This document shows, piece by piece, positions 23,515 to 36,700 of a stretch of 64,000 bases of DNA (position 1 is its first letter; the number at the start of each line of letters is the position of its first letter). The notes beneath the pieces are model-generated. The model did no database searches, was not told the DNA's origin, and saw only the letters and a list, made by a program, of their open reading frames with translations. Location: the NCBI GenBank assembly GCA_963682055.1, contig OY821749.1, forward strand, positions 5,568,336 to 5,632,335, in the 5' to 3' direction. Made by a program: the position numbers and the translations under genes. The stretch is from Primula veris. Its lineage: Eukaryota > Streptophyta > Magnoliopsida > Ericales > Primulaceae.

Positions 23515-25977
23515 ACGGGAGAGTTCTGATAAAATAATAAATAACGGCATATGTTTAACATCGTTATGCGTTTTGGTTTTTATTGATATTGCTTATAATA
23601 GTAGACTAAAGTCTTAAAATAATTAATGACCTCTCACTAGTATATGTCTATCAAACTATTTCTCATACCTAACACGTCTTAATATCTAATGACATCTCGT
23701 CACGAATTCTCGCAAATAATACTTTTTTTTCTCTAATATTTCGTGGGTCTCTCTCTATTTGCTGTATAATCTATGATGTAGACACAAAATATTACAGTTT
23801 AATTGGTTTTATTTATAAACTTACAAAATATCATAATCGCAATCAAATAGAAAATATATCATTTTATCTCTTTACTTATTAGATTAGATTATGAGTTTTT
23901 TTTTTTTTTTTTCAAATCTTCTACTTCTATTCCAACACATAAATATCTTTAATATATCTTTCTAATTTTCTAAGATTTGCTTTAAATCTTCTAAAGTTAC
24001 TTTTTACGTTTTCAATATGAACATTTTTCTCTTTATTCATTCTTTAACCCTAAATTTTCAACTTACAACCCTTTAATTTTTTGAGACACAACTGTAAAGC
24101 TCTTACACACCTTCAAATATTGTTCTTCTAACTTAGCAATAGTAATCGCTTCTTCATTACTACTATCATATTTGGAGTAATAAGTTGCTTTAGTTTCAGA
24201 TTCAGTTGCAACTGAGGAAATTTTTGAGTTTTTTGCACTTTTAGCCATGAAATTTGTAAAGTATTTTGGATTTTCTTTTGCATCTTCAATTTCAGAATTA
24301 CTAGAATCACTATATGTAGTTGCCATACATGCCTTATACTTTTTCAAATTGTTGGCGCATTCATTCTCAATGTGACCAAATCCATTGCATTATCTATATC
24401 GAATCCAATTAGGATTTCTTATCCCTTGGTGTCCAGTTCTCTTATGGTTTGAACTCACATTCATTTAGTTTGTCTTTATGTAAACTTTTGTAAAACTTTC
24501 TAACAAACGTAGTAAAGTTTTCATCATCATTTCCATCGTAAGTGGCAACCGGACCCTCCTTAGCTTGAAAAACAATACCAATATTGTTTCTTTTTGTTGC
24601 GGGGAACTTTATCTCGTAGGTTCTAAAATTACCCATAAGATCCTCCATTTTCATATTTTTTATGTTGTTATATTCTTCAACGGCCGTCACATTTATTTCG
24701 ATCCTTTGAGGTAAGGATCTCAAAGTTTTCTTCACTAACTTGGACTCCGAAATTTTTTCTTCAAGAGCATGACATTTAGTAGCAATATCACACAAATTAG
24801 AATAGAATTCTTCTATGGTTTCTTGCTCTTCTATCTTTAAATTTTCGATTTGTGGTGAGTTGTTGAATTCTTGACGCTCTGACTCTGGTTGTAGGTTCAT
24901 ATGTAATTTTTAAGATATCTTATGCTTCTTTAGCAACTTCACTCATAGAGATCATGTTAAATAAATTAGCATGAACCGCACTAAATATAGCATGAAGAGC
25001 CTATGCGTTCCATTAGAATCATTATCTTCGTCTTCTAACCAGGTTTCTTCATGTGCAAGACATTGTTCACTATCACTATCAGTTACCGTAGGTGCTTCCT
25101 AGCCCTTTTCATCGATTTCCATGCCTTTTCATCTTGTGACTTGATGAACGCTCTCATCATCACCTTTCAAGTGCCATAATTTGAAGTTCCTTCAAGCAAT
25201 GCTGCTTTGTTGAACGATCCACCAGTTTTATTAACTCTATATATTTAGAACACCGGATCCACACCTGGTTTAGTTAAGTGTGGAGCTTTAATACCAATTG
25301 AAATTACGTTTGCCTAATGTTCCGAATGTTGTTACGCGTTTCAGTTATAATTGAGTTTAGTTTCAGTTATAACTGAACAGTTCTGACAAAATAGCAAATA
25401 ACACCATGCGTTTTAACGAAGTTTGATATGTTCACCACATCTACTTATCCGAGACACTCACCCATGATTTATTGATATTGTCAAGATTACAATAGTAGAC
25501 TCAAGTATTACAATATTCAATGACTTCCTCACTAGTATATGCCTATTAAACTATTGTTGCCACCTAACACCTCTCAATATCTAATGACATCCCGTCGCGA
25601 ATTTTCTCAAAAAATAATTTTCTCTCTCTAATATTTCGTGGGTCTCTCTATGTGTTGTATAATTTATAATATAAAGACAGAAAATACTAGGGTGTAATTG
25701 ACTTTATTTATAGCCTTACAAATAATCCTAATCATAATCAAATAACAAGTATTTCCTTTTTCTCTCTTTCGTTCTTAGATTAGGAGTCTTCTATTCCTTC
25801 TATTCCAACAAGAAAATATCTTCAATATATTATTTCTAATCTTATGAGATTTGCTTCAGATCTTCTAGACTTACTCTTTACGTTTTTGGACCTTGTAGAA
25901 TATCTTTGACCGAATCTTGAGCTCCAAGTTTTGTCCGTCAGTTTCAGTTGCAACTGAGATTGCAACTTCAACCTACA
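23515..25977 (-). mobile_element. Ty1/copia relic: two LTRs around a gag-only remnant
   Basis: Two direct copies of one LTR flank a short interior. The right copy (the 5' LTR on the minus strand) spans 25977-25299, starts TGTAGGTTGAAG, and is followed at once by a degenerate primer site ATTGGTATTAAAGCTCC. The left copy starts at 24067 (TGTAAGTTGAAA) and is recognisable to about 23515. Shared blocks include AATATTTCGTGGGTCTCTCT and ATTCCAACA. Only gag lies between the LTRs; protease, integrase, RT and RNase H are gone. Clear LTR divergence with many substitutions and indels indicates an old insertion. No target duplication was found, because the far end of the left LTR is degraded. Confidence 0.8.
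24068..25290 (-). pseudogene. Broken copia gag (UBN2-type) fragment
   Basis: Minus-strand reading, interrupted by stops and frameshifts. The N-terminal part near 25200-25110 reads like NKAALLEGTSNYGT...MMRAFIKSQDEKAW. The central part, 24900-24442, is continuous and holds EEQETIEEFYSNLCDIATKC and SKLVKKTLRSLPQR, typical of plant copia gag. A zinc-knuckle remnant near 24400 reads CNGFGHIENEC with the expected first Cys missing. The last open stretch, 24347-24063, runs into the first bases of the LTR. Not functional. Confidence 0.8.
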
Positions 25978-27263
25978 ATTAATCACAACTTAACAAACAC
26001 GTTACACATTAACTGTTAACATAATAAGAGTTCGATCTAAGTTAAGTCAATCTATTTTTGACAATATGGTGACAAACAAATAAGTTCTAATAAACTTGTA
26101 TTTTGCATCTAACATAAACATCCAAGTCTAAAAATAATTAAAGCACAAGTAACTCTAATGAGAAGTGTAGCCATCAAAGAATTTTAGACACTCGAAGTTC
26201 CCTCAATCGTAGTAATGAAATTTACAAGTTACTGGTAATAACAAGGTTGTCCTGAGAGATTATGTAAAGTGGTAGAATTATATTAATCATGGTTTTTTAG
26301 TTTTCTATCAATTTTGCTTGCGCCTTCGTTTTGAAATATTTTTTTCCTAAACTAAACTAAGTATACACCAGTAAAGCAAAACTTGCGCGGGTTGTCAATT
26401 CGTGTTGATGAGTTGATTGTAATGATTTATTCAATAACAATAAGTAAGACAGTAAATAAAAAGAAGTAAGGAAAAAGATAACTTATAAAAGAGAGGGGCA
26501 ATGAAGAGGGCGTGTGTGCTTGAGTGAGCAAAGTACTGAAGAGATTAAAGTATGATGGATAAGAAAAAAGAGGAGCCTTGGTGTTGGAAAAGAAGAGAAA
26601 AAATAATTCGTAAATTGAACTATATACAGAGGCAGGGTCTGTAAATATCTGTAAAATTCAACACACACATGTCGTTATCTTATAATAAATCAATTCAAGT
26701 AAAATGACCCTCCACAATTTATGCATATTTAAAAAAAAATACTCATTACACTTTTATATTAATTACAATAATATCATACTCACATAAAAATATAAAAAGT
26801 AAAAACTAATAAAATTATTTATCACTCTTTAACAATCAAACATTATTTTAAATCTTAAACTATGTTTTTTTTATATATTATCCACGTATTTATATCATAA
26901 CTATACATATTTTCTATATTTTTATTGCATTACGTGTCGCACACGCAATGACGTGGTACACATTCAAACGAGTCTGCCCAATTTAACAATTTTTTTTCTA
27001 AAAATACCCCTATACTTTTTTATTAATTAACATATTAACTGCTTTGATAAAAAATAAAAACTAATTACACAATTTCTCTCTCTTAGCCCCACAAAATTTC
27101 TTATATGTAATATTTTTTTCTCTAAATATTTGTATCATTATCACAATTTATATCATATATTTTTTATTATATAATATTTTTTTTTTTTACTCTACATTTA
27201 TATTATCACCACAATTTATAACGTATCACATACAACGCGTGTGTATACTTTACTAATTATATA

Positions 27264-27323
<60 letters not shown>

Positions 27324-28069
27324 GACACCAACGCTTACACTTTGTTTGATTTTTTACACCAATCTTTCAAATTTTCAATTTTTGTACACCAACATATTGT
27401 TCTTTTTCGATTTTTGAACTTATGTTACAGAAGTTGAATCACGTGACTTTATATGACTTCGTTGTAAGGGCAATTTGATCTTTTCCGACCTCATATTATA
27501 TTAAACAAAAATATAGAATGAAAAGTAAACATGTAAGCAAACATCAATACGTAAATATGTATACATAATGTTAGATTTGTACATAGGTATGAGGGATGGG
27601 GGAGGATTTACGGAGGTTGTAAGGGTAGTAGGCGGCGGAAGGGTGGATTAAGCTAGTAATGGACGGATTGAAAATTGGGGTTTTTGGGGAAGGTTGGTTG
27701 TTTGGTGTGGTGGGAGAGAGAGATAAAGTGGCGAGCTCAAGTTCTATTTACGTTTGTTGTAGCCTAAAACGCACACAAGCATGTATGTATGTATATAAGT
27801 ATTGTATGTAGGAAGACAAGTAAATTCGATGGATGGGCCCGCACATGTTACAATGATTTATGTAGTAAGGGATGAGTGGGAGAACACTATTTGTTGTTTG
27901 TCATCTCTACCTCGGTCGGGGGTTTTATTCTATCTTAACTCAGATTAGTAAGAGAGTTTCTCTAATCCTAACAAAATTAGTCAGCCAAACAACCAACCGG
28001 CTCTTTGGATAATTACCGGGCAACGGTCACCGTGTATTTACGACCCGTTTATATAAAAATGTGTAAAAT
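25978..28069. other. Intergenic, AT-rich
   Basis: No supported gene. It contains a long (TA)n tract at 27257-27318. A purine-rich patch around 27590-27730 is of unknown origin. Confidence 0.5.
27257..27318. repeat. (TA)n microsatellite
   Basis: About 60 bp of nearly uninterrupted TA. Confidence 0.85.
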
Positions 28070-28300
28070 TGATAAAAATTAAATTAAATTTTGATTAATA
28101 TTTAAGTTTAGCTTAGGCTCCACTAGTGTTCTATATTTTTTATTTGGGTACAATTTGTTTTTAATTTATCAAATTATAATTTGTTGAAAATCGAAAAAAT
28201 AAATTAGTTATTCAACATCATCATCTAGCCATTCATTTTCTAATTTAACGGTGGTTAAGGTAACTGTACCATAAACAGTCAAATAAGATGACTGTTTCAA
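28070..28300 (+). repeat. Dispersed repeat family, copy in plus orientation
   Basis: Matches the reverse complement of 59945-60195 across most of its length, with shared blocks such as ATATTTAAGTTTAG, TTTAATTTATCAAATT and AAACAGTCAAATAAG. Related partial copies lie at about 58860-59040. The right end carries an AACAGT...ACTGTT inverted pair. The class is unknown. Confidence 0.65.
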
Positions 28301-29050
28301 GGAAGCACTCCTTCTTTGGGACTGGGGTTATCAATGCTATATTTACGGTGTTTATCTTGAATTATCAACATTTGTATCTTGGTCAACATACTTCATCATC
28401 CAACGGTTCTCCGCATAGCTCAGTATGTCAGCGGCATGACAGAGACACGTGGAAGAGTCCTAATGGCTAAGGTGGCGCGTGACATGGGAAATTGGCATCA
28501 ACCCTAATAGTGTTTGGCGCAAGGACTCGAGTTTCCGTACATTGTCCGGTGTGGTAATAGTTGTCTATGTTCCCTAGGTGAAGGGTCTCCTTAGGTCTTC
28601 ATGTTTCCGATGTTCATACCTCGGAGCGGGGGAACACTAATATTCACTCGTCAATAGCTCCCTGTCCAGTGAGCGGGCTATAGTATCATGGTTAGGCCGT
28701 TGCTGGGAACTAACTCCGGATGTCAGACGTCCGTAATGTAGTTTCTTTGACGTTGATTATTTTTACGGTGCTCGCCTGTTTTTCGTTTCATCTTTGTAGT
28801 TCCTTTGATGTTCATTGTTTTCGCCAAGGTGCGTGCCAGTCTGGTTTGTTGTTAATTGCTTTGTCCTGGTGCTTACACGTCTTCATTCTTTCCTTATATT
28901 TCTTCATTGGCAATTGCTTTCATTGCAGAGCTCGCAGATAGGGCCGAGGTGAAAGCTCTAATCCTTATTGCGTTCAGGCCGTCACAATCCTTATAACCGC
29001 CACAAATTCTCCCATTCTTTTGGCCGAAAATGTCACATACAGCCTTCTAG
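28301..29050. other. Island of markedly higher GC, function unknown
   Basis: Base composition shifts visibly from the AT-rich surroundings and returns afterwards. Two open frames exist (28288-28470 and 28720-28941, plus strand), but neither product resembles a known family and both lack gene context. TTTCATTGCAG near 28918 looks like a splice acceptor. It starts where the dispersed repeat at 28070-28300 ends, so it may be captured DNA inside or beside a mobile element. I do not recognise it. Confidence 0.4.
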
Positions 29051-29699
29051 TTCCCGCAGAAATATAATATGCACAAGAGTTCACCTTCTCCCAGAAATGA
29101 ATTCTGGCTTAGCCGTTTAGCAAATTCAAATAAGTTTCAGTGATAATGAGTTGTGAAATTCAAGGTAGTTTAGACGCCATTACCAACTAGGTTTTAAACT
29201 TGCAACTTCTTTTGTCCAATTCCATGTTATGAAGTGATTTTCGGATAACAAATACGTAATTCTTAGTTTTAATGTTCGTAGTGAGAAATTCCATCAAACA
29301 AATTTGTTTAAAAAAGGAACAAGCTTTAAACTAGATATAGTTGATTATGAGTCAGAGGACGTGTATTTTTTTTCCTGCTTTATGCAGAAACATATCCTAA
29401 TACGATTTCACCCTAAAACAATTATACTGTAAAAAGTTCCAAGTTAGAGTGATCTCGGTAGTTGGCTTTAAATTTAAATTTATCTAATACATTGCAGAAT
29501 CTCATTTTGAAGTTCTCCAAGTAAATGATCATAAACGACCGTATTTGGATGATTGGATACAGTTCTCTAAGTAAGTGTTAACATACTTTCACATGTAGTG
29601 ACCGGTGAATTACTCTTAAAAAGTTAAAACGAATACATACCAGAGAACAAACATACTTTCACGTCACTGAAAGCTAAATTATTCACCTATATAAAACGT
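29051..29699. other. Intergenic, nothing recognised
   Basis: AT-rich sequence between the GC island and the SINE-like fragment, with no supported feature. Confidence 0.5.
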
Positions 29700-29779
29700 T
29701 AGTTACATTTATCAAAAAAAAATCTGCTAACAATTGCCATTTTGGCCTTTTGAAATAACTATGATCATTAAGAAAATAT

Positions 29780-30012
29780 AATTGCTATCATGAGCATGGG
29801 CTTGAACATGGTGCCCCGTTATAGAGGTGACTCCACTTCGTAATACAACACGAACGAGAACTTGGGGGGACAAATAACATTCCATTAATCTGTATAAATG
29901 AATTGGCTTGCTAACCTAATTGTATGTTTTACCAAACGGATCACAGGACCTCTACCCCCATTAACGACACCCTCAATCTAGGTGACGAGTGCTCTACCGC
30001 TGAGCCAACCCA
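29780..30012 (-). mobile_element. tRNA-related SINE-like fragment
   Basis: On the minus strand the sequence starts GGGTTGGCTCAGCGGTAGAG, a good Pol III A box in tRNA context, continuing GCACTCGTCACC. A B-box-like GTTCAAGCCC lies about 200 bp further on, too far away for a tRNA gene. It begins about 85 bp beyond the FTSH11 stop codon on the same strand, so it may be part of the FTSH11 3' untranslated region. A SINE or tRNA-derived fragment is the best reading. Confidence 0.4.
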
Positions 30013-30096
30013 TTTTGTCGCTCTTCTTTATGCTATTCGTACAGAATGTACATACCTCAAATAGCAGAGCATACTACAAGGACAAGATTCGGAATT

Positions 30097-30732
30097 TCAA
30101 GCCAGTGCAAGCTCCGCCTCTTCTGTTTGCTGCTGTAGTTGTTCCTCAAATATAGGGCCATCTCTATAAGGTGTAAGTATACGCTTGATTTCGTCTGCAT
30201 TAAGTGTCTCGTGCTCCAAAAGTGCGTTTGCTAATGTATGTAATCCCTTCTCTTGCTGCAACTCAGAAGAAAAATATTGTGACTAAAGACGATTAAAAAA
30301 GAGCAACTACAAAAAAATGGCACTATTACCTATGTTTAGTTTTTGTTTATGCCATCATCTTTCCCTTAACTTTATTTTTTTTTGTACCATTTCGTCCATA
30401 AAATTGATGGAAAAATGATGTGTTCACTTCACATGTCTATTTTTTTGGGCTATTTACACCCTTTACAGAATATATATTTACTAAATTACAATTTTTACAT
30501 TAAAATCATTAAAATATAGAAAACTTAAATAAATAAATATATACAACTAATAAAATATTATAAATAAAAAAACTATTGAATAATTAATAAACACACTAAA
30601 TAAAACTTTAGGATTTAGAAGTATGAAATTATATGATATAACTATTTTAGCAATACAAAATTTAAAGCAATTACAAAAATTAACTAAATACAAGATGTAC
30701 TTAATAAACCAAATATATTCAAAATGTTTAAT

Positions 30733-30771
<39 letters not shown>

Positions 30772-33700
30772 CGCCTTAAAATATAAAAATGATATCAATA
30801 AACTTAAACTAAAAAATATAAGAAATAGGGAAATATACTCTAACTAAATAAATTTTATATAAATTATGAAAGTAGCATAACTAACAATTTAACTAAAAAT
30901 AAGGTTATTTATACTAAATATATTCATTTTGTTTTTTTATACAATAGACAAAAATACACTTAAGCAAATCAAGATATCTACTGATGCTTGGGGTTTATAA
31001 TTTATCTTTTTTTTTTATCAGATATTTATGAATACTATTATAAATAAATGTTTATATAACATTAGACATACACGTCTTCCTCCCCCATCCCTAACCACCA
31101 ACATCATCACCTGCAAACTCGTCGTCAAAACTCATCCTCCAATCAATGTCAATAACAATCCTTAACGTGACCGCCTACGCAATCTGACCTTTACCTGCCT
31201 TCGCAATCGTTGCTGCGCTATCATCAATGCCATGAACGCCTTCGGCAGCATGTTACCCTAATTTCAATTCATTTCCACCTACTGTCTGTCTCCCCACCTT
31301 ACATTCACCCATCTTTCATCAGATCTATATAGTAATATATTTATATGTATGTATGTATATATATACAGACATATATTTATATTGTGGCCGTGTATATATT
31401 ATAAAAAAAAACTTCTGTTTAGTTTTATAAAAAAATAATTATTCGATCTTGAAATCTGACTGAACTGTTGGGATTAGTTGATTAAATATTTACTGATTTT
31501 AAGGAAGAAATGACTATATCTAACGGTTTCCATCCAATATTTAACATTAACTGACGTAATGGTAATGGTACTCAAATATCAAGTTCTCTTAGTTTATGGT
31601 ACTAAAATAAAAATAAAAAGTGAAATATGTTGGTACAAAAACGAAAACAGGCCTTACGGTACGAAACAACTTAAACAAGTTGACATAATTGTACTATACA
31701 AATGCAATCTTTTTGAAGAAAAGAAGGAATACAACAATATTCAAGAAAATCTGTCATGATAAAGAGGTTGTATTAGGCGTATTTAAATTCATGGATTTAA
31801 AACTGAAATCGAAACAGTACAAGAAGTCGATGAACAGATGTATTTCAATATTATTCAGCACATGTGTATAAGAGCGTACCACCCACTAATTAATTCGTTT
31901 TTATCAAACTTCAATTGATAAATAAAAATAAGTAATCTGAAACTCACCCTCTTTAGCAGGGTTTTCACACGATCATATGCTTCTCTTAGAAGCTTCACCA
32001 CCTGCAAAGCCATGAAAAAAAGTCAAAATAAATATATCTCACATAAACTTGTATCTAGATTTTCAAAAACAAAAAAAAAACTTGTATCTAAATAAGTTTC
32101 ATCTACCTATCAGAAATAAGAAAAAAGGTATATGAAATTATATCCAAATATCAAAGCACTTACTTCAGCATCGACGCGTGACTGCATTTCTGAACCAGGA
32201 CGTTCTTTAATATGAACTGGCCCAATTGTCTCACTCATCCCACACGACGATACCTTACGGACAAAAAAAGCCAAGAAAAATTTAACTTAGTAACTAACAA
32301 TCATTGGTTAGATACTTAAATATCATTTTTGTACACTAACCAATTAGATTTAAGAAAATAGTAAAACAATCTATCAAAATTCACTATCTTGAAATCATTT
32401 ATACAAACAATTAATGCAGTAAACCCAACAAAACTCATAATCTAGACATAAATCTGAACAAAATCGAAGAATTTGTATACCAGTTTAAAGTGAAAAATTA
32501 TAACCTTTGCGATTTCCTGTTTCAATTTGTGTAAATCCACCGAACAATTAGATTAGTACATAACTAGTTCTCTTAGGTAAAATTTCTTGTCAGATATACT
32601 GACAGTTTAATTTTGTCTAGATTATTGTCTACAGTTTGTTACTTAATAACATGGTCGCCTTCTTGTTAAAAAACTGTGAATAGCGTTTTGCACAAAAATA
32701 AATTCTTGCCTTTATCACAAGTTATAAGATGGTGCTATGAGTCAGGCTAGGTTCACAACTCTTGGTCTCTAGACAACACACTTAAACACCAACTCTTCCT
32801 CAGCCAGGTTTGGGCAGAATAGAAGAGCAAGTAAAAGTATGAGTAGCATAAAAACATTGCCTTGTCATTCATATGTTTACTCGCGGTGATTATGGCATCT
32901 AGGGAGAATTGATGACTGCATCTTTGATGCACTGCTAGTCCTTGTACATCTGATAATTCTTAATTGGCTATTTATAAATAGCTCGGATATGGAACAAAGA
33001 ATTATCCCAGACAGCAGCAACCTTACGTGGCACAAAACGACAATCATTTATAACAAACTCAATAACTAAACTTGTCTGCTGTATTATATCTTCAGCCCGG
33101 CCACGAAGGATTGCTGACTTGGGAAGTGCGGTCCGCAGTGTAATAGTTGTGAAAATAAGTTAAGAATACATTTTTAAAAGACAGAAGGGTTACCATGTAT
33201 TTAGCAAGTTCTGTAGCGGTGCTTAGATCACTGCTTGCCCCAGTAGTGATATGGTCTTGACCAAAGATAAGCTCTTCGGCTACTCTTCCTCCCATGCAAA
33301 CATCGAGTCGGGCTAATAATTGTTTTCGACTAACAGATGTTTCGTCGTCTGATGGGAGTTGAGTCACCATTCCCAAAGCAGATCCACGTGGCATTATTGT
33401 GGCTTTGTGTATTGGATGTGCTCCCTCGGTGTTAAAAGCAACAATTGCATGTCCACTCTCATGATACGCCGTCAACTGGAAAGATTTAATCAAGTCAACA
33501 ATTAAAAAACGGACTAAAAAAATTTCAGCAACACTTGCAGGAGCCTTTAAAACCTAGAAAAGCCGCACATTAGCCTCCCAATGGGCTCCCCTATTTGAAG
33601 CAGTTTCATTTTATCAACCCTCTTCCTTAAATATCAGAAACCATTTCGGCCTCCCTATAACTAGTTTTTAATATTACTAATTACTATTTCCTTTTTCATC

Positions 33701-36700
33701 TCTTTTTTCTGTTCTATCATGAAAAGTAAATTAAAAAAAACGAAGAAATAATAGCAATAAAGAATAAGAAGTGAGATAGGGAGGTTGAAACATTGTGCAA
33801 GTGTAAAAGTGGAAGCTGACTTTAAAATCCTGGGAGTTTCAATGTAATTCAGCAAAAGCTAAGATACCTTAAAGTAGCAAATTTTTCTACATAAGAATAT
33901 CTGACACATGGTTAGAGTTAACTTTCTTATGAGAATGCATTCTGAAACAACATATCTTCTACGCTTCTACATTTATTAAACTTACCTTCTTTGATTCTTC
34001 TGATATGAACATCTTTTTCCTTTCTGTCCCCATAATTATCCTGTCTTTTGCAAATTCCAGTTGTGCTGAATTTAGTTGATCAGCACCTTCAACAGCAGCC
34101 TTAATTGCAGCTATATTTACCAAGTTTGCCAAATCTGAGCCAAAAAGAGGTATTAAATGTAAAAGTATTTATGTTTAAAGTTCACCAGTTGAACTCACCA
34201 AAAATTGGACTGGGATTTCTAAAAAACAATTGAGGAAAGATTGAACTAGAAATAGGTCTGGAACACGATTTTGATCCATTACCAAAGAGATAGGGCTAAA
34301 TACTCTCTTGTACACATTATCACAAGTTTCGATTCGTACTTCCAACTAACATTTATTTTATTTGAAGAATTTTGTTCCCCCCTCATTTACTACCCTCCTG
34401 TCTTTTTCTATGTCAAAATTATCAGGGGTGGCCCTAGTGGCAGCCAAAACAGCCACCCCAACTTAGGCACCAATCCGACAACAGGCGCGGCAAAAGATAA
34501 AAATTAAAACTGAAAACCCTCCTTTTAAGAGTAAGCCTTTGTCTAACGTGTGATTTACAGAGGAAACAGTACAAGAAAAAGATGTGTGAGAGAGAAGGTA
34601 TATACACAGCAGTGAATAAGATGAACAGTAGAGTTAAAAGCTTACTTTTTTTTTTTTGATAAGCAGCTTTCTTTTTACTTAAGTACAACAACGACCCCAA
34701 GTTTATAAAATAACTTTTAGATATCACCCAGACACCCACCATGTCTGAACTGTTACAAATAAGCTCATTAAAATTTACACAAGTCTCCAAAATGTAAAAT
34801 TAGTTGTAGTTTTAATCCAATTTTTCAGCTGTGCAATTTGTTTATATCTGAACCAGGGTTTCAGAATCAAAATTAGTTGTAGGCATATTTTTTAGGTGAT
34901 CTGTCTTCACCTTCTTACTGCTCAACTTCTGATCCGCCGGTTGCATTTTTTTTTTCTTTATTACACAAGCCCTTTCATGCTGGTGTTCTTTGTCAGCCTT
35001 TATTGCTGAATCTATAACTTGAAAAATGCCAGAGATTACATCACAATCAGAGGAGATTGTTCGGCCTCAATTAGCAGGAGAATTGCAGAATATCCAGAAT
35101 GCATATAAGCTAAATGGAAAGAATTATCTGAAATGGTCACAGCTTATTCGCACCATACTTAAAGGAAAGGGGAAGATGAGTCATCTCACAGAACAGGGCC
35201 AAAACTAGGCGATGCTCTATTCGAAGCATGGGATGAAGAAGGCGCGATGATTATGGCATGGCTGTGGAACTCAATGAATTCTGAGATTAGTGATACATGC
35301 ATGTTCTTGACCACTGCCAAGGACATTTGGGATGCACTTCAGCAGACATACTCCAAAGCTCAAGATGCGGCACAAGTATATGATGTGAAGGTGAAGACTA
35401 TTGCTGTTAAACAAGGGAGCAAGTATGTGACTAAATATGCGAACGAATTAAAATCCCTATGTCAATAACTTGATCATTATAGAGTGATCAAAACCCATTG
35501 TTCTGAAGATGCTGCTGTTTTGAAAAAATTTATTGAACAAGATAGGATCTATGATTTTCTTGTCGGACTGAATGTGGAATTTGATCAAGTGAGAGTTCAA
35601 ATACTTGGTAAGCAAGAACTCCCTAGCTTTAATGAATTGGAGGCACTAGTTCGTAGTGAGGAAAGTCGAAGAGGAGTGATGCTCGAGCCACATAATTTGG
35701 ACAGCTCGGCTATGGTAGCGAGTGATAAAAATAATATGACTACAAAAGAAGAAAAAGCATTGATCGCTGAAAGACCTGGTCAATCACGATTCCAGAATCG
35801 GGACAACAAAGATAACCTGTATTGTACTTTTTGTAAGAGAACACGCCATACTCGAGATCGGTGTTGGAAGCTCCACGGAAAACCTCAAGAGCTGAGAATT
35901 GGGACAAAAGAGCGGACATATAAGAAACAATGGTCAGGCCCATATAGCTGCAACTAAACAAAATGATGCAACAGTACAAGAGACATTCACTTTTAACTGA
36001 GAGGAGGTCGAAAAGTTTGAGATCCCTTATTGGCAACCTTGATAAGTCTTCAGGTAGTTGTTCAATGGCATATGCAGGTGAGTTTCCTATCTCCATTGGA
36101 TTAAGTATCTCAGATAAAGTATTTTCCGATTCATAGATCTTCGACTCCGGAGCTAAAGACCATATGACCCATTCATCACATATTGTAACGAGTCAGGACA
36201 CAGGACAAAAGAGAGAAAAGGAGAGTGAAGTTAACGAAGAAAATAAATGCGTGGGTCACATTATGGACAATTAAGAATGCATGGTCTTAAATGTTATTTT
36301 TATAAGTATGAGGGTCCATTTTGTGACCCGCGCATTTATTTTCTTCGTTAACTTCACTCACCCCTCTCATTTTCTCTCTTTTGTCCTGTGTCCTGACTCG
36401 TTACATTACTAGTAACGAACCCAGATATTCAAAGGAAAGAGTGAAAACAAACACAAGAACGAGGGACTATTTTTTGGTGATTTTTTCTCATATATATGAT
36501 AACAGAACTTGATTGAAGAAATAACATAAACTGAAATTAAGAACAATCGAAAGAAAATTGCAGAATGTTAAAAGGCAAAAACATAAATCAAAGTAATAAA
36601 ATTTAGTTCATCTTTTTCTCTCCCTAATGAGCTCACAAGGGCTAATACTTATACTGCTACTCTCATAACTGTTTTAGAGGAATTACAAAATGGACCCTCA

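Noticed and set aside
28288..28941. Two small genes in the higher-GC island
   Set aside because: The open frames (60 and 73 aa) have no recognisable family, no supporting splice structure and no codon pattern that sets them apart from chance.
29930..30012. True tRNA gene on the minus strand
   Set aside because: The A box is good, but no B box occurs at tRNA spacing and the 3' half does not pair with the 5' end.
34795..35025. 5' LTR of the intronic copia element
   Set aside because: No match to the 3' LTR (TGTGGAAAATG...TTACA) and no TGGTATCAGAGC primer site; the left end appears truncated.
36184..36405. A simple 222-bp fold-back MITE (TGTAACG...CGTTACA)
   Set aside because: The same sequence continues as a longer LTR at 36411-36831, showing that the 'arms' are head-to-head LTR 5' ends rather than transposon inverted repeats.
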